Below, one piece after another: positions 49,478-58,261 of a DNA stretch of 64,000 bases. The translations under genes were made by a program, and so were the position numbers. Within the stretch, counting starts at the first letter, position 1; every line of letters begins with the position of its first letter. Source of the DNA: Hymenobacter gelipurpurascens (lineage in GTDB: Bacteria; Bacteroidota; Bacteroidia; Cytophagales; Hymenobacteraceae); the NCBI RefSeq assembly GCF_900187375.1, contig NZ_FYEW01000003.1:372001-436000 (forward strand), read 5' to 3'. The notes under the pieces were generated by a model. It saw only the letters and a list, made by a program, of their open reading frames with translations, was not told the origin of the DNA and did no database searches.

Positions 49478-52400
49478 ATGAAGCATTTTACTTTTGGATG
49501 GGTATGCGCGCTGCTGCTGGGATTGAGTGCTCCAACATGGGCGCAGCAGACCAAGCCCCAACCTTCTAAACAACCTGCCGGAGCAGCTCCTGCTGCGCCG
49601 GCATTGCCCCGTTTTACGGGCAAGCTGAGCAGTGACCCTCAGCAATTTATGCAGGATGTGCAGTCGATGATGGCAACGGCCAACGTGGCCACGGGAAAAG
49701 CTGCTGCCGCGCGCCTGCAGCAGGTGTGGGCCAGCAATAAGCTCACGGCCACGCAACAGGCCTACATCGTGGCGCTGTCGCAGCAAATGCTGGCGCGCAA
49801 GTTCAAGGCCAAGCCGCACTTCGAAGCGTTCTTTACGGCCATTGCGGCCGGAGCTACCGTGCAGAACTTCTCCGATCAGCAGATGACGGAATTTCTGAAC
49901 GTGGCCGGCAAAGCGCTGGCCAAAGAGCAGGTGCCCGAGGTGGAGAAGTTCCTGATGAGCTCGGCTCAGTTCCTGGATACCAAGTTTCTATATCGCTCGC
50001 GCTACAACACGCTGCGCGTAGTAGGCGGAACGTTTAGCTTTGCTTACAACGAGGAGGAAATGCCCTCTATGGCTCCTGTGGCCGCGCCCGTAGCAGCACC
50101 GGCCACCGTAGAAAGCAAGCCGCTGAACACCAAGGCCGGTGCTAAAAAGAAGGCCCCTTCCGGCTGGGATTCCGAAGATCTGTGGAGCAATACCGATGAT
50201 GGCTGGGGAACACCGGCTAAAAAAACAACGGCGGCTGGCAAAACGGCGGAACCCGCTTTCGTGCAGGCGCCTTCCTACGATACCTATATCCCGCCCACTA
50301 CGCGTGGTCCCGTCCTGGTCCTGAAAGACGCGGACTTGTTTATGGCGTCGCCCGGCGACTCTATCTACATCCGGAAAACCAGTGGTGTAATTACACCTAA
50401 AAGCCAGTTCGTAGGGTACGGAGGGCAGTTTGCCTGGCAGCTAAACAACAACCCCGTCACGGCCGATCTGACGAGCTACAACTTTGATATCACCAAGGCC
50501 GAATTCACGGCACAGCCGGTCACGCTCACGTATCCGGCGCTGCTGGAGGCCCCGGTGAAAGGGTGGCTGGCCTACCGCAGCGTGAAGCGCAAAACGCCGA
50601 CCACTGATACCGGCTACCCACGCTTTATCTCCAATACCAACGACGCCCGCATCAAGAACATCGGCGAAAACATTCGCTACTATGGTGGTTTGTCGCTTTC
50701 GGGCAGCCGCGCCCTTTCGGCCTCGCTGGATGGCGCCCTGTCGCGCATTGTGGTGGAGCTGGATGGCAAGCCCAAGTTCAAGGCGTCCTCCCTGGCCTAC
50801 GTGCTCGGCGACTCCATTATCACGGCCCAGCGCGCTGCCGTGACCATTTACCAGGATAAGCAGGACTCGCTCACGCACCCCGGTGTAAAGCTGAAATACG
50901 CCAAGAAACAGCAGGTACTGCAACTGGCGCGTGAAGAAGGCCTCTACAAAACTACGCCCTACTACGACTCTTATCACCAGATGGAAGTAACGGCGGAGCT
51001 GCTCACGTGGCCGCTGCGTACGCCTTATATCGATTTCTCCATCCTGACGGCCAAAAACCAGGTAACGGCCAACTTCGAATCGAAGGAGTTCTACACCAAT
51101 ACCCGCTATCAGCAGATCAAGTCCATTAACAAGATTCACCCCTTGCAGATGGTGGTAGGCTATAGCCAGGCCCACGGCAACGTGCGCCTGTTCACGATTC
51201 AGGACATGGCCAAGGCGCTCAACCTGAAGCCCGACAACCTGCGTTCGGCCATGTCGGGCCTGGCCCGTGATGGCTATATTCAGTGGTACCCGCAGACGGA
51301 CCAGCTGATTCTACTGCCCAAGGCCTCGCACTACGTCAACTCTTCGCGCGGCAAGAAGGACTACGACCACATTGCCATTAAGTCATTGTCGCCTTCCGGC
51401 AAGAATGCCACGCTCAACCTGGCCAACAACGACCTAATTGTGCGTGGAGTAGACCGTTTCAACTTCTCCGATGACTCCGTGACGGTGTTCGTGAAGCCAG
51501 ACTCCAGCATCATCCGGATTCAGAAAAACCGCGGGGTGCTGTTCAATGGCACAGTGGTAGCCTCGGCCTTTATCTTCAAAGGCAAGGAGTTTAAGTTCGA
51601 CTACGATGGCTTCTTCATTGATCTGGTGAAGATTGACTCCATCATTGTGAAGGGCAAAGGCTCGAAAGGCTCCGTGATGAAGGCCCGCAAGGATGTCGAT
51701 TTCACCCTGACCAACAAGAAGAAGACCTCATCGGGTAAACTCTACATCAACGCGCCCAACAACAAATCGGGCCGCAAGCGCCTGGGAGCCTATCCGTCGT
51801 TTGATGCCAGCACCGGGGCCTACGTGTTCTTCGATAAGCCCGAAGTATTGGGCGGGGCCTACGATACCACGGTGTACTTCGATATTCCGCCATTCAAGCT
51901 CGACTCGCTCAACAACAAGAACCGGGCAGCTGTGGGCTTTAAGGGCTCATTCGTGTCGGGGGGCATCATGCCTACGTTCAAGACCAAGCTAGCTTTGCAA
52001 GATGATGGCTCTTTGGGCTTCGTGTATGACGTGCCGAAAGAAGGATTTCCGCTGTATGGCGGCAAAGGGCGCCTGTTTAATAAGGTGACGATGAGCAACC
52101 GCGGTATTCAGGGCGTGGGCAACATCAAGTACCTGACCGGCGACTTTGCCAGCGACCAGTTCATTTTCTACAAAGACTCCGTCGTGACGGTGGGCAAATC
52201 GGGTACTATCTTGCCGGGGCCGCTGAACGGGACCGAGTTTGCGAAAGTGACCCTGCAGCCCGGCTACCAGATGAAGTGGGCCGTGAAGCAGGACTCGATG
52301 TACCTGAGCAGCCAAGGGCAGGGGCAGGGCCTGAAAATGTACGACGCTACGTACGCTTTCAAAGGTACCCTGGCTTACACGCCCGGCGGCCTCTATGGCA

Positions 52401-54676
52401 CCGGCGGAATGGATGGCCCGCAGTCTTTTATCCGCTCGGCCGCTTTTGTATTCAAGCCAACGCGCTACACGGGTAAAAATGCCACGCTCAGCATCAAGTC
52501 GGCGGAGGTAAACAAGCCAGCCCTCACGGCTAACAACGTGGGCTTTACCTACGATTTGAAAGCCGGCAACACGCAGTTTGCCCGCGAAGCCGGCGACAAT
52601 AAATCCAGCATCGAGCTGCCCTACTCGCAGTACCGCACCACGCTCTCGGGCGGTAAGTGGGACTTCAAGAAGAAACTGGTGCAGCTGAGCGTAGAAGCCG
52701 GCGCCGACTCGTCGCGCTCCTATTTCTACAGCACTAAGCCGGAACAAAAAGGCCTCAAGTTCCAGGCTGCTACCGGCCAGTACGACCTAAGCCGCTACCG
52801 GCTGGTGGCGGGCGGAGTGCCCCGCATTGCTGCCGCCGATGCCTGGATTTCGCCTGACTCTAGCAAAGTGTACATTCTGCCCAACGCGGAGATGCGTGGC
52901 TTCCAGAACGCCGGCATCGTGATGGATACCTTGCACAAGTACCACACGCTGTACAAAGGCGAAATCAAGATTCAGTCGCGCAATGCCTTTACGGGTAACG
53001 CGCTGTATAGCTACAAAAACGCCTCCGCCGATTCCTTCGCTATCAAGTTCACGAACTTCGCCATGGACTCTACGGCGCTGGCAGGTGGCCTAGGCAAAGC
53101 CGCCAAAGCCACTAAGGGCCTTCTGAAGCGCGGCAACGGCGCTGATGATGCGCCTGCTTCGCCGGCTACCACAGCCGTAGCTACTATTGCAGCTTCCGAC
53201 AAATTCCACCTGGCGCCGCGCATTGCCTACCGGGGTGCCGTGAAGATGAACTCCCAGAAGCGGGGCTTCACGTTTGATGGACAGTCGAAGCTGGAGTTTG
53301 TGAAGAATCAGACGGCTTCGGAGTGGTTTGCCGTGCAGGATAGTATTGACCCGAAAGGCATTAAGATCAAGCTCAACGAGCCGAAGTCGGAGGATGGGAC
53401 ACCGATGAAGTCGGGCCTGTTCCTGTCAGATAACTTGGGCAAGGTGTACCCCCTGTTTGTGGCCGTGAAGCCCGGCGTAACGGACCAGAATATCTTCGAG
53501 GTAGATGGTACGCTGAGCTACAACCAGAAGAAGCGCGAGTACGCCATCAGCCGCCACGAGTACACCAACCCCGATATCTACGAGGGCTCCGTACTGACGC
53601 TGAACGACTCGACGGGTGCCATGAACTTCCGGGGTAAGGTGAACCTCATCAACTCCAACAAGGACTATACGCTTACTTCAGCGGGCGTAGGCTACGCCAA
53701 GCCGGACAGCGCCATCTACGACCTCGACACCTTCATGGCCTTCGACATCAACCTGCCCGAAAAGGCAGTGGAGGCCATGGGCATTGATATGGCGACGAAC
53801 GCCAAAGGCCTGCCCGAAGCCCTGACCGGCTCGCAAACCCAGCTGTTCAAGATGGGCGAGTTCATCGGCAACAAAGGCGTGCAGGATTACAGCACCCGCA
53901 AAGGCAGCTACACGCCGCTGCAAAAGGTGTCGCCGAAGTTCCTGCATACGGTGGTGTTGAGTCAGGTGGACCTGCGCTGGAACGACAAGCTACGGGCTTG
54001 GTACTCGGTGGGCAAGATAGGCCTGGTGAGCATCGGCAAGAAGGACATCAATGCCCTGATTGACGGCTACATCGAAATCAAGAAGGAGAGCACCGGCGAT
54101 GTAGTGGAGCTGTACCTGGAGGCTGAGCCCCAGACGTGGTACTATCTCAAGTACTCAAACAACGTAATGCTGGCCAAAGCGCAGCACGGTTCCTTCGATG
54201 AAATCATCGGCCTCAAAGCCAAAGGCGACTACAACACGGCCACGGAATACGGCTTCTATCTCGGCGATGACCAGGAGGTGCAGGCTTATCTCAACCACTT
54301 CCGCAAGGACTACCTCAAGGAGTCGGGCAAGCGCAAGGTGAACACCTCGCAGCCCGTGAGCACGGGCAACTTCGACAACATGGAAAGCGGCGGCAAAAAG
54401 AAAAAGAAGAAGAGCGACCCCGTAGAAGATGCCCTGAACGCCGACCCCAACGCTGCCCCGGTGGAGGAAACCAGCAAGAAGAAAAAGAAGAAGGATGAGC
54501 CAGTAGAAGCTGCCGCGCCGGTGGAAGCTGACCCCGCCGACTCCGGTAAGAAAAAGAAGAAAAAGGACGAAGCAGTAGAGGCCACCCCGCCCGCCGCTGC
54601 TCCGGCCGAAGAACCCAAGAAGGAGTCCAAAAAGAAAAAGAAGAAGGACGCCAACGACCCCTTCGGCGACGAATAA
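49478..54676 (+). CDS. Very large exported protein with embedded winged-helix-like segment and lysine-cluster tail
   Basis: I do not recognise a named family for this 1,732-residue protein. It has a signal peptide (WVCALLLGLSAPTWAQ), a helical N-terminal domain (about 45-190), a Trp/Lys-rich linker (PSGWDSEDLWSNTDDGWGTPAKK, about 225-250) and more than 1,300 residues of beta-rich repeats. At about 570-616 is a segment, FTIQDMAKALNLKPDNLRSAMSGLARDGYIQWYPQTDQLILLPKA, that reads like a winged helix, odd in an exported protein. The DNA tail at 54395-54649 codes four six-lysine clusters. It ends DPFGDE. It lies alone between two terminators. Repeated beta segments could be cell-envelope or LptA/OstA-like, but this is only a guess. 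Confidence 0.7.
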   Translation: MKHFTFGWVCALLLGLSAPTWAQQTKPQPSKQPAGAAPAAPALPRFTGKLSSDPQQFMQDVQSMMATANVATGKAAAARLQQVWASNKLTATQQAYIVALSQQMLARKFKAKPHFEAFFTAIAAGATVQNFSDQQMTEFLNVAGKALAKEQVPEVEKFLMSSAQFLDTKFLYRSRYNTLRVVGGTFSFAYNEEEMPSMAPVAAPVAAPATVESKPLNTKAGAKKKAPSGWDSEDLWSNTDDGWGTPAKKTTAAGKTAEPAFVQAPSYDTYIPPTTRGPVLVLKDADLFMASPGDSIYIRKTSGVITPKSQFVGYGGQFAWQLNNNPVTADLTSYNFDITKAEFTAQPVTLTYPALLEAPVKGWLAYRSVKRKTPTTDTGYPRFISNTNDARIKNIGENIRYYGGLSLSGSRALSASLDGALSRIVVELDGKPKFKASSLAYVLGDSIITAQRAAVTIYQDKQDSLTHPGVKLKYAKKQQVLQLAREEGLYKTTPYYDSYHQMEVTAELLTWPLRTPYIDFSILTAKNQVTANFESKEFYTNTRYQQIKSINKIHPLQMVVGYSQAHGNVRLFTIQDMAKALNLKPDNLRSAMSGLARDGYIQWYPQTDQLILLPKASHYVNSSRGKKDYDHIAIKSLSPSGKNATLNLANNDLIVRGVDRFNFSDDSVTVFVKPDSSIIRIQKNRGVLFNGTVVASAFIFKGKEFKFDYDGFFIDLVKIDSIIVKGKGSKGSVMKARKDVDFTLTNKKKTSSGKLYINAPNNKSGRKRLGAYPSFDASTGAYVFFDKPEVLGGAYDTTVYFDIPPFKLDSLNNKNRAAVGFKGSFVSGGIMPTFKTKLALQDDGSLGFVYDVPKEGFPLYGGKGRLFNKVTMSNRGIQGVGNIKYLTGDFASDQFIFYKDSVVTVGKSGTILPGPLNGTEFAKVTLQPGYQMKWAVKQDSMYLSSQGQGQGLKMYDATYAFKGTLAYTPGGLYGTGGMDGPQSFIRSAAFVFKPTRYTGKNATLSIKSAEVNKPALTANNVGFTYDLKAGNTQFAREAGDNKSSIELPYSQYRTTLSGGKWDFKKKLVQLSVEAGADSSRSYFYSTKPEQKGLKFQAATGQYDLSRYRLVAGGVPRIAAADAWISPDSSKVYILPNAEMRGFQNAGIVMDTLHKYHTLYKGEIKIQSRNAFTGNALYSYKNASADSFAIKFTNFAMDSTALAGGLGKAAKATKGLLKRGNGADDAPASPATTAVATIAASDKFHLAPRIAYRGAVKMNSQKRGFTFDGQSKLEFVKNQTASEWFAVQDSIDPKGIKIKLNEPKSEDGTPMKSGLFLSDNLGKVYPLFVAVKPGVTDQNIFEVDGTLSYNQKKREYAISRHEYTNPDIYEGSVLTLNDSTGAMNFRGKVNLINSNKDYTLTSAGVGYAKPDSAIYDLDTFMAFDINLPEKAVEAMGIDMATNAKGLPEALTGSQTQLFKMGEFIGNKGVQDYSTRKGSYTPLQKVSPKFLHTVVLSQVDLRWNDKLRAWYSVGKIGLVSIGKKDINALIDGYIEIKKESTGDVVELYLEAEPQTWYYLKYSNNVMLAKAQHGSFDEIIGLKAKGDYNTATEYGFYLGDDQEVQAYLNHFRKDYLKESGKRKVNTSQPVSTGNFDNMESGGKKKKKKSDPVEDALNADPNAAPVEETSKKKKKKDEPVEAAAPVEADPADSGKKKKKKDEAVEATPPAAAPAEEPKKESKKKKKKDANDPFGDE
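54395..54649 (+). repeat. Lysine-cluster repeat in the tail of the large exported protein
   Basis: Four runs of six Lys codons (AAA/AAG mixtures) are spaced by acidic Pro/Ala linkers such as SDPVEDAL, DEPVEAAAPVE and DEAVEATPP. The opposite strand is a long poly-Phe frame. The repeat unit is about 25-30 codons. Confidence 0.75.
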
Positions 54677-54679
54677 ACC

Positions 54680-54716
54680 AACAGCCCCGACAGAGTTTCT
54701 GTCGGGGCTGTTTTTT
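54680..54716 (+). terminator. Terminator of the large exported protein gene
   Basis: ACAGCCCCGACAG and CTGTCGGGGCTGT form a 13-bp stem with T-run TTTTT. Confidence 0.9.
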
Positions 54717-54774
54717 AGTACAGTGGCCTAGGGGTGTCGTCGGCTTCCCCAATGTGCGTCACTCTACACAGGCA

Positions 54775-54873
54775 CGTCATCCTGAGTGCAGCGAAGGATC
54801 TTAGCACGTCAGTAAGAGGTGCTAGGCCAGTCGTTCTCGCGTGGCAAGATTCTTCGCTGCGCTCAGGATGACG
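54775..54873. repeat. REP-like inverted repeat
   Basis: CGTCATCCTGAGTGCAGCGA (from 54775) pairs with TCGCTGCGCTCAGGATGACG (ending 54873), with about 27-bp arms and a few mismatches around a centre that contains CTAGGCCAG. Confidence 0.8.
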
Positions 54874-54995
54874 CGCGAGTAGGACGGCGGCGGCGCTTCA
54901 ATGGCCCAATCAGCACGTTGGTAGCTATTCTTCCCAACGCCACTTCTCTAGAACCGTATCTTTACCCCATAGCTCGACCTCTACCCACCTCCTGC

Positions 54996-55637
54996 ATGAA
55001 TCTCCCCCTCGTTCTAGGCCTCTTGGTGGCCGCTTACTTCATTGGCTCTATCCCGACCGCGCTTTGGGTGGGTCGTCTGTTTTTTGGGATTGACATTCGG
55101 GAGCATGGCTCCGGCAACTCGGGCGCTACCAACACGTTCCGGGTGCTGGGCAAGAAGCCCGGTTCCTTCGTGATGGCCATTGATGTGCTGAAAGGCTGGG
55201 CCGCCACCTCATTGGCTTCCGTGATGCTAAATCAGGGCGCCATTCTGCCGGAACAGCTGCTGTACTACCAGATAGCCTGCGGCGTGCTAGCCGTGCTAGG
55301 CCACATCTATCCAATTTATGCCGGCTTCCGGGGCGGCAAAGGCGTGGCTACCGTGCTGGGCATGATGCTGGCCATTGCGCCGGCTACGGTGGGGGTGTGC
55401 ATTCTGGTCTTTATCATCACGCTCCTTATTTCACGCTATGTATCCCTAAGCAGCATGACGGCCGGCATGACGTTTGCCGTGCTCCAGCTGCTGCCCCAAT
55501 TTCGGCCGCAGAACCAATTGCTGGTGTGGTTTGGCTTTGTGCTGGCCGTGCTACTGGTATATACCCACCGCGCTAATATCGGGCGTCTGCGCACCGGCAC
55601 CGAAAGCCGTGTGCCGATGCCGTGGGATAAGAAGTAA
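54996..55637 (+). CDS. plsY: Glycerol-3-phosphate acyltransferase PlsY
   Basis: PlsY uses acyl-phosphate to acylate glycerol 3-phosphate, the first step of phospholipid synthesis. The 213-residue inner-membrane protein has about five membrane helices and the three conserved loops: GSIPTALWVGRLFFGIDIREHGSGNSGATNTFRVLGKKPG (about 19-58), GHIYPIYAGFRGGKGVATVLG and the C-terminal YTHRANIGRLRTGTESR. The frame is open from 54819, but that part overlaps the REP-like repeat, so ATG 54996 is used. Confidence 0.95.
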   Translation: MNLPLVLGLLVAAYFIGSIPTALWVGRLFFGIDIREHGSGNSGATNTFRVLGKKPGSFVMAIDVLKGWAATSLASVMLNQGAILPEQLLYYQIACGVLAVLGHIYPIYAGFRGGKGVATVLGMMLAIAPATVGVCILVFIITLLISRYVSLSSMTAGMTFAVLQLLPQFRPQNQLLVWFGFVLAVLLVYTHRANIGRLRTGTESRVPMPWDKK

Positions 55638-55658
55638 TGCTTAGAGCACTAGTTTCAA

Positions 55659-55850
55659 TCAGTCTCGTTTGAAGTAGCGGTATAGGTTGTAGCTCAAGAA
55701 TAGCAGCAAGCTGACCAAGAAAAGACCAATTAGAACTGGTGCTATAGCAAGTACGGTGTACAGCCAATTCGGGCCTCCGTGGGCTTGCGCAGCTGTAGGA
55801 GAGCAGCAAGCTACGAACAGGACTAAGCAGACTATTTTGTAAAGACGCAT
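55659..55850 (-). CDS. Small membrane protein with signal sequence
   Basis: The 63-residue product MRLYKIVCLVLFVACCSPTAAQAHGG has a signal sequence and one further helix (YTVLAIAPVLIGLFLVSLLLFLSYNLYRYF) with a Lys/Arg tail facing the cytoplasm. I recognise no family. An upstream Met at 55895 would add a polar leader and is less likely. Probably real, as the hydrophobic pattern is clean. Confidence 0.55.
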   Translation of the reverse strand: MRLYKIVCLVLFVACCSPTAAQAHGGPNWLYTVLAIAPVLIGLFLVSLLLFLSYNLYRYFKRD

Positions 55851-55980
55851 GTAAGGCTTGCTTATAAAGGCAGGTGTAAAGTAGCCGCTTTTCACGTTAA
55901 CGGAAACAGCTATTGCTACCGAACCCTACCGTTTCGTTCCCTACTTTTACCCCAGCATTTCCAACTAACCCCACCGCCGC

Positions 55981-57342
55981 ATGGCTTCTTACCTCGAACA
56001 GAACCAAGAGCGTTTTTTAAGTGAACTGATGGACTGGCTCCGCATACCGTCGGTTTCCGCTGATCCTAAGTTTCATGGCGACGTACTGCGTGCCGCTGAG
56101 TACCTCAAAGCCCGCTTCGAGGAAGTAGGCCTGGAGAATGTGGAGCTGTGCCCTACGGCCGGCAACCCCATCGTGTACGGCGAGAAAATCATTGACCCCA
56201 ACCTACCTACGGTGCTCGTGTACGGCCACTATGATGTTCAGCCCGCCGACCCGTATGAGCTCTGGACTTCGGGCCCTTTCGAGCCGTTAATCAAAGACGG
56301 TAAGATTTACGCCCGTGGCGCCTGCGACGACAAAGGCCAGGTGTACATGCACGTAAAGGCCTTCGAGATGATGCAGCAGGGCGGCGGTGTGCCCTGCAAC
56401 GTGAAGGTGATGATTGAGGGCGAAGAAGAAATCGGCTCAAACAACTTGGCCATCTTCGTGCGCGAAAACAAGGAGAAGCTCAAGGCCGATGTCATCCTGA
56501 TTTCGGATACCGGCATGCTCGCCAACGACCAGCCCAGCATAGAGGTAGGCCTACGCGGCCTGAGCTACCACGAGGTAGAAGTAACCGGCCCGAACCGCGA
56601 CCTGCACTCCGGCCTCTACGGCGGCGCTGTGGCCAACCCCATCAACATCCTCTGCAAGATGATTGCCAGCCTGCACGATGAAAACAACCACATCACCATC
56701 CCGGAGTTCTACAACAACGTGGCGGTGCTGAGCGACGAGGAACGAGCCGAGCTGAACCGTGTGCCCCACTCCGACGACGAGTTCAAGCAGAGCATCGGCC
56801 TGCCTGATACCTACGGCGAGAAAGGCTACACTACCGTAGAGCGCATCGGCATCCGGCCTACGCTGGACGTGAACGGCATCTGGGGCGGCTACACCGGCGA
56901 GGGCGCCAAAACCGTTATTGCCTCCAAGGCTTACGCCAAAATCTCGATGCGTCTGGTGCCCCACCAGACCTCCGAGGAAATCACCGAAATCTTCCAGAAA
57001 CACTTCACCAGCATTGCGCCCAGCGGTGTAACGGTGCAGGTACGCCCTCACCACGGCGGCGAGCCAGTAGTTACGCCTACCGACTCAGTGGCCTACAAAG
57101 CAGCTGCCGATGCCATGGAAACTACCTTCGGCAAGCGCCCCATACCGACGCGCGGCGGCGGCTCCATCCCGATTGTGGCCATGTTCAAGACGGAGCTAGG
57201 CCTGGATACCGTACTGCTGGGCTTCGGCCTAGATTCGGACGCCATCCACTCGCCCAACGAGCACTACGGCGTATTTAACTTCCTAAAAGGCATCGAGACC
57301 ATTCCGCACTTCTACCGCAACTACGCGGCAGCCATGAAGTAA
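55981..57342 (+). CDS. M20-family dipeptidase
   Basis: The 453-residue zinc peptidase has the M20 metal-site residues: VYGHYDVQPADP (His about 83, Asp about 85), GACDDKGQVYMHVKAFE (Asp about 118), the catalytic and metal Glu residues in IEGEEEIGSNN (about 146-156), SDTGMLANDQPSIEVGLRGL and the late HSPNEHYGVFNF. The dimerisation domain (about 200-355) is intact. It hydrolyses dipeptides in the cytoplasm, close to the CNDP-type. Terminator at 57364-57399. Confidence 0.93.
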   Translation: MASYLEQNQERFLSELMDWLRIPSVSADPKFHGDVLRAAEYLKARFEEVGLENVELCPTAGNPIVYGEKIIDPNLPTVLVYGHYDVQPADPYELWTSGPFEPLIKDGKIYARGACDDKGQVYMHVKAFEMMQQGGGVPCNVKVMIEGEEEIGSNNLAIFVRENKEKLKADVILISDTGMLANDQPSIEVGLRGLSYHEVEVTGPNRDLHSGLYGGAVANPINILCKMIASLHDENNHITIPEFYNNVAVLSDEERAELNRVPHSDDEFKQSIGLPDTYGEKGYTTVERIGIRPTLDVNGIWGGYTGEGAKTVIASKAYAKISMRLVPHQTSEEITEIFQKHFTSIAPSGVTVQVRPHHGGEPVVTPTDSVAYKAAADAMETTFGKRPIPTRGGGSIPIVAMFKTELGLDTVLLGFGLDSDAIHSPNEHYGVFNFLKGIETIPHFYRNYAAAMK

Positions 57343-57363
57343 GCGCAAGTGACCTAGAACCAC

Positions 57364-57399
57364 AAAAAAGGCTCGTCTTGTGTAAGACGAGCCTTTTTT
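57364..57399 (+). terminator. Terminator of the dipeptidase gene
   Basis: AAAAAAGGCTCGTCTT pairs with AAGACGAGCCTTTTTT around GTGT. Confidence 0.9.
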
Positions 57400-57450
57400 A
57401 TGCTTCCGCAACGACATGGGCCTCCCAACTCAGGAAGACTGGCCTTTATA

Positions 57451-58065
57451 TTAGCGCCGACGCCGTCCGGAGCTGCCACCCAGTAGATAGCTCACGTAGA
57501 GCTGAAAGGCGCTGTTGCGAATGTTGGGCTGAAATGAGGTATTGCCAGTCGTATACTCCTTCGGGATATTGGTGATGCCGCCGTTGTAGCGTAGGCCTAT
57601 GCCCGGCCCGCTAGCCGACTGATAGCCCAAACCGGCCGCATAGCCGAAATCAACGGTGTTGTAGGCGTCTTTGATATCGGTAGTAACACTCCCGATTTTC
57701 TGCTTGGCAGATGACAGGAACCCCAGCTGCGGTCCTACCTCAAAGAATAAACCATCGGCATTAATGCGGAACATGATCGGTAGATCGATGTAGTCGAATT
57801 TGTTGATGACGTCAGTGCCATTGAGAGTGTACTTCGAGCCTTTCTGCGAATACAGCAGCTCGGGCTGCACTGAGAAGGCATCGTTCACGCCAATATTGGC
57901 CAGTAGGCCACCATGAAAACCTACTTTGTTGCCCTTCAGCGCGGCATCATCGCCGGCAAAATTGGTCAGGGAAGCGCCGCCTTTCAGGCCTACACGTACG
58001 TTCTGGGCCTGGCTGGCCGTAGCAACGCCTGCTACTAGCAGAAACAGCAAAAAGGACTTCTTCAT
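57451..58065 (-). CDS. PorT-like outer-membrane beta-barrel protein
   Basis: First of five barrel genes. The 204-residue product has a signal peptide (SFLLFLLVAGVATASQAQ), then NVRVGLKGGASLTNFAGD, VGFHGGLLANIGVNDAFSVQPELLYSQKG, FDYIDLPIMFRINADGLFFEVGPQLGFL and GYAAGLGYQSASGPGIGLRYNGGI, the eight-strand OMP_b-brl_2 pattern. The last strand, FQLYVSYLLGGSSGRRRR, is followed by an unusual Arg-rich tail. A -7 box TAGTTTTG lies at 58094-58101. Role unknown. Confidence 0.8.
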   Translation of the reverse strand: MKKSFLLFLLVAGVATASQAQNVRVGLKGGASLTNFAGDDAALKGNKVGFHGGLLANIGVNDAFSVQPELLYSQKGSKYTLNGTDVINKFDYIDLPIMFRINADGLFFEVGPQLGFLSSAKQKIGSVTTDIKDAYNTVDFGYAAGLGYQSASGPGIGLRYNGGITNIPKEYTTGNTSFQPNIRNSAFQLYVSYLLGGSSGRRRR

Positions 58066-58093
58066 GAGTAAAGGAGGATGAGTAAAAGATGGG

Positions 58094-58101
58094 CAAAACT
58101 A
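58094..58101 (-). promoter_or_regulatory. -7 box
   Basis: On the minus strand TAGTTTTG matches TAnnTTTG, 29 bases before the start of the first barrel gene. No clear -33 element is present. Confidence 0.35.
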
Positions 58102-58144
58102 CGCAAAGCAGCCAGTTCGATGCTTTCTGCTCAGCCATAATCGT

Positions 58145-58261
58145 CTACGGGGTTGTTTTGGGCGTTGGTGTTGGCGCCGGAGCAGCTTTGCTGCGGACTT
58201 TCCTTTTGTCTTTCCCAATCTTGCCAATCAGCCGCCCGGGGCTGGTAAAGAGCTGAATCAT
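58145..58261 (-). CDS. Small basic ORF coupled to the preceding barrel gene
   Basis: This 38-codon ORF encodes MIQLFTSPGRLIGKIGKD and then a Lys/Pro tail ending TPTPKTTP. Its ATG overlaps the stop of the barrel gene at 58258-58857 in an ATGA junction, a classic sign of translational coupling. The product is strongly basic with no membrane segment. I recognise no family. It may be genuine or a chance ORF; conservation would decide. Confidence 0.35.
   Translation of the reverse strand: MIQLFTSPGRLIGKIGKDKRKVRSKAAPAPTPTPKTTP

Noticed and set aside
54310..54752. Reverse frames rich in Phe opposite the lysine tail of the large protein
   Set aside because: They are the complement of AAA/AAG lysine runs, not genes.
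24415..54873. Inverted repeats considered as insertion-sequence ends
   Set aside because: The sequence between each pair of arms is only about 20-45 bases with no transposase, so they are REP-like hairpins.
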